7,338 bases of DNA. It comes from DAOTKC01 sp035449045. Its GTDB lineage: Bacteria; Bacillota; Clostridia; Christensenellales; CAG-917. The stretch spans positions 1 through 7,338 of the forward strand of contig DAOTKC010000052.1 in assembly GCA_035449045.1 (NCBI GenBank), written 5' to 3'. This document shows positions 5,664-7,338 of the stretch, piece after piece; positions within the stretch are counted from its first letter, which is position 1, and each line of letters opens with the position of its first letter. Position numbers and translations under genes: made by a program. The notes under the pieces were generated by a model. The model was not told the DNA's origin. It searched no databases and was given only the letters and a program-made list of their open reading frames with translations.

Positions 5664-6239
5664 GTGAAGAATTTTTACGCACTTTTGAGCAGAATGAAAT
5701 ATATCGAGCGGTGGAGCTTGATGCGGAGCACGCTGAAGGAGAGCATCCTTACGCACAGCGCCGACGTCGCCATCTACGCGCAGGCGCTTGCCGCAATCGG
5801 CAACGCCGTGTTCGGCAAAAACCTCGACGTCGGCAAAGCGGCATCCGTCGCGCTCTATCACGACGTGTCCGAGGTCATCACCGGCGACCTTGCCTCGCCC
5901 GTCAAATATTTTAATCCCGAAATCACGGCGGCGTATAAAAAGCTGGAGGCGGCGGCGAGCAACAAGCTACTCAGCATGCTTCCCGAGGAGCTGAAGCCGC
6001 AGTATTCCGACTTTTTTTATCCCGACGAAAGCAGCTATGAATATAAGCTGGTCAAAGCGGCCGATAAACTATCGGCGTATATAAAATGCGTTGAGGAGCT
6101 GGCGTCGGGAAACGGCGAGTTTTCGGTCGCCGCCGAAACTACCAAAAAAATGCTGGACGAGACCGATTTGCCCGAGCTTAAATACTTTCTCGAAAATTTC
6201 ATGGACGGCTACGGTAAGCCGCTCGATTTGCTGAAATAG
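5664..6239 (+). CDS. yfbR: 5'-deoxynucleotidase, HD-domain (YfbR family)
   Basis: This gene encodes a 191-residue metal-dependent phosphohydrolase that, in the characterised Escherichia coli YfbR, removes the 5' phosphate of deoxynucleoside monophosphates, helping dUMP and dTMP supply and pool balance. It aligns with that enzyme almost end to end from memory. The HD metal site is His31, His66, Asp67 and Asp134 (in VKAADKLSAYIK). Arg16-Trp17 in ERWSLMR and the stretch EVITGDLASPVKYFNPEI (70-87) are family hallmarks. The residue before His31 is Thr in THS, where E. coli has EHS. The start is GTG: the N-terminus FYALLSRMKYIERW matches the E. coli N-terminus, so the ATG at 5694 would truncate it. 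The ribosome binding site is poor (AGGA 11 bases upstream), suggesting modest translation. The ABC gene starts 7 bases after its stop. Confidence 0.92.
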   Translation: MKNFYALLSRMKYIERWSLMRSTLKESILTHSADVAIYAQALAAIGNAVFGKNLDVGKAASVALYHDVSEVITGDLASPVKYFNPEITAAYKKLEAAASNKLLSMLPEELKPQYSDFFYPDESSYEYKLVKAADKLSAYIKCVEELASGNGEFSVAAETTKKMLDETDLPELKYFLENFMDGYGKPLDLLK

Positions 6240-6246
6240 GTTTGAT

Positions 6247-7317
6247 ATGCTGGAGATTAAGGATTTAGTCAAAAAATACCCAGGCGGCAGGACAGCCGTT
6301 TCACATTTCTCCTTGAACATTCGCGAGGGCGAGATTATTGCGGTTTTGGGCGGCAAGGGCGCGGGCAAAACCAGTCTGTTAAAGACGCTTGCGGGCGCCG
6401 AGGAAAAGACGTCGGGCAAGGTTTTATTGAACGGCAAACCGCTTGTGCTAAACGACGTCATAATGGTATTCGACGACCTGGCGCTTATAAATAACCGCAC
6501 CCTCAAATATAATCTTGAGAGGTCGCTCAGGCTCCGCGGCATGGCGCCTGCCGAGATGTCGGAGAGGATTTTGGCCGCCACCGACTATTTGGGGCTGACA
6601 CCGCGGCTTCTTGATAAGACTAAATCGCTGACGCTTGTCGAAAAGAAAAAAGCCGCGCTAGCAAGGCTTACCATACGCGAGGATTACAATGTAGTTTTAG
6701 TCGACGACATAACGGCGGGGCTTCCCGAAAAGGGAAGCGAAGAGGTGTGGGAGCTTGCCATGACGGTGCTTTTAAACCTCGGCAAAACGGTCATCTATGC
6801 CACCGAAAACCCGCGCGAAGCCGTCAGCATTTCCGATAAAGTCGTGATTTTGGAAAACGGCGGCATTAAGCAGGCCGGCCACTTTTCCGAAATAGCCGAG
6901 AACCCCGCCTGCCTCGCTTCGGCGCGCGCGCTCGACCGCCGCTATAATACCTTGCCCGCCAAGCTCATTAAGGTTGAGGGGCTGGCGCTCGAGATAGGCA
7001 AAAACAAATTGAGGCTGGATGTATCCCACCTTGAGCCAGCGCTGGCGTCCGAGGAGTTTATCGGGAAAGAGGTTTTAGTGGGCTTTTCGGCCGCCGATAC
7101 CGTTCAGTTCGAGGGCGGCATTCAGCTTGACGTCATTTACGTCGAGCGGACGGCGGAGGGAAGCTATTTGAAATGCCTCCATCCCTCCGGTCCGATTACT
7201 TTGTTTGAGAAAAGCTTCGGCATATTCCCGCGGACGTTCGCTTTCTTGCCGCGCGCCGACAAAGTCCTGCTTTTCGACGCCGTGACCGAGAACAGCATTT
7301 TAAATTTCAGAATATAA
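6247..7317 (+). CDS. Degenerate ABC ATPase of the MalK/MsmX/UgpC carbohydrate-importer type
   Basis: The 356-residue product has the layout of a CUT1 sugar-importer ATPase: nucleotide-binding domain (about 1-225) and a C-terminal TOBE/MOBE-like regulatory region (about 235-356, ending with a VLLFDAVTENSIL pattern). Walker A is intact (GGKGAGKT, 35-42, Lys41) and Walker B keeps Asp153. The rest of the catalytic set is gone: the Q-loop Gln is Asp76 (MVFDD), the LSGGQ signature is LTLVE (128-132), the catalytic Glu is Asp154, the D-loop Asp is Pro160 and the H-loop His is Glu187 (ATENPREA). It may still bind ATP, but normal transport hydrolysis is unlikely. There are no permease or binding-protein genes beside it. 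It probably shares a message with yfbR, with TAGG at the yfbR stop as a weak ribosome binding site. A regulatory or structural role is inferred. Confidence 0.85.
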   Translation: MLEIKDLVKKYPGGRTAVSHFSLNIREGEIIAVLGGKGAGKTSLLKTLAGAEEKTSGKVLLNGKPLVLNDVIMVFDDLALINNRTLKYNLERSLRLRGMAPAEMSERILAATDYLGLTPRLLDKTKSLTLVEKKKAALARLTIREDYNVVLVDDITAGLPEKGSEEVWELAMTVLLNLGKTVIYATENPREAVSISDKVVILENGGIKQAGHFSEIAENPACLASARALDRRYNTLPAKLIKVEGLALEIGKNKLRLDVSHLEPALASEEFIGKEVLVGFSAADTVQFEGGIQLDVIYVERTAEGSYLKCLHPSGPITLFEKSFGIFPRTFAFLPRADKVLLFDAVTENSILNFRI

Positions 7318-7338
7318 ATCATTTTTTCCTTCGGCGCT

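Noticed and set aside
1..7338. CRISPR array, tRNA, rRNA, transposase or phage genes
   Set aside because: I found no regularly spaced repeats, no tRNA-like cloverleaf or rRNA sequence, and no mobile-element protein in any frame.

Overview
The window suggests a Gram-positive, Clostridia-like member of the Bacillota. This rests on four things. It encodes a long-form ribosome hibernation factor. It encodes a NodB-fold deacetylase whose first motif reads TFDAAWG, a form I know from clostridial proteins. It encodes a tandem OB-fold SSB of a type I know from clostridial genomes. Strong AGGAGG-type ribosome binding sites precede several genes. Coding DNA is fairly GC-rich, while the spacers are strikingly AT-rich and GC-rich terminator stems stand out in them. 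A genus cannot be named from this; an uncultured gut or environmental clostridial lineage is my best guess.

All seven genes lie on the + strand. In order: (1) hpf, ribosome hibernation factor (215-721), behind a short regulatory region with two inverted repeats and a TATAAT box; (2) a 412-base spacer with a good intrinsic terminator at 916-946, followed by the probable promoter and hairpin leader of a membrane-anchored polysaccharide deacetylase (1134-1895); (3) a GTG-started protein with two OB folds, related to single-stranded DNA-binding protein but without the usual acidic tip (2187-2828); (4) an AT-rich spacer ending in a strong terminator (3047-3082), immediately followed by a near-ideal promoter whose start point falls on or beside the ATG of a xylose-isomerase-like TIM-barrel protein (3120-3914), a probable leaderless message; (5) glucose-6-phosphate isomerase, pgi (4100-5506), behind a concentric inverted repeat; (6) a tight pair, the HD-domain 5'-deoxynucleotidase yfbR (5664-6239) and, 7 bases on, a MalK/MsmX-type ABC protein (6247-7317).

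The genes do not form one pathway. They look like a housekeeping stretch: ribosome dormancy, envelope modification, DNA maintenance, sugar metabolism and nucleotide-pool control. The most unusual gene is the last. It keeps the overall architecture and length of a carbohydrate-importer ATPase, with a C-terminal TOBE/MOBE-like region and an intact Walker A. It has lost the Q-loop Gln, the LSGGQ signature, the catalytic Glu, the D-loop Asp and the H-loop His, while its reading frame is fully open. That pattern points to a protein repurposed as a nucleotide-binding regulatory or structural subunit rather than a working transport ATPase.
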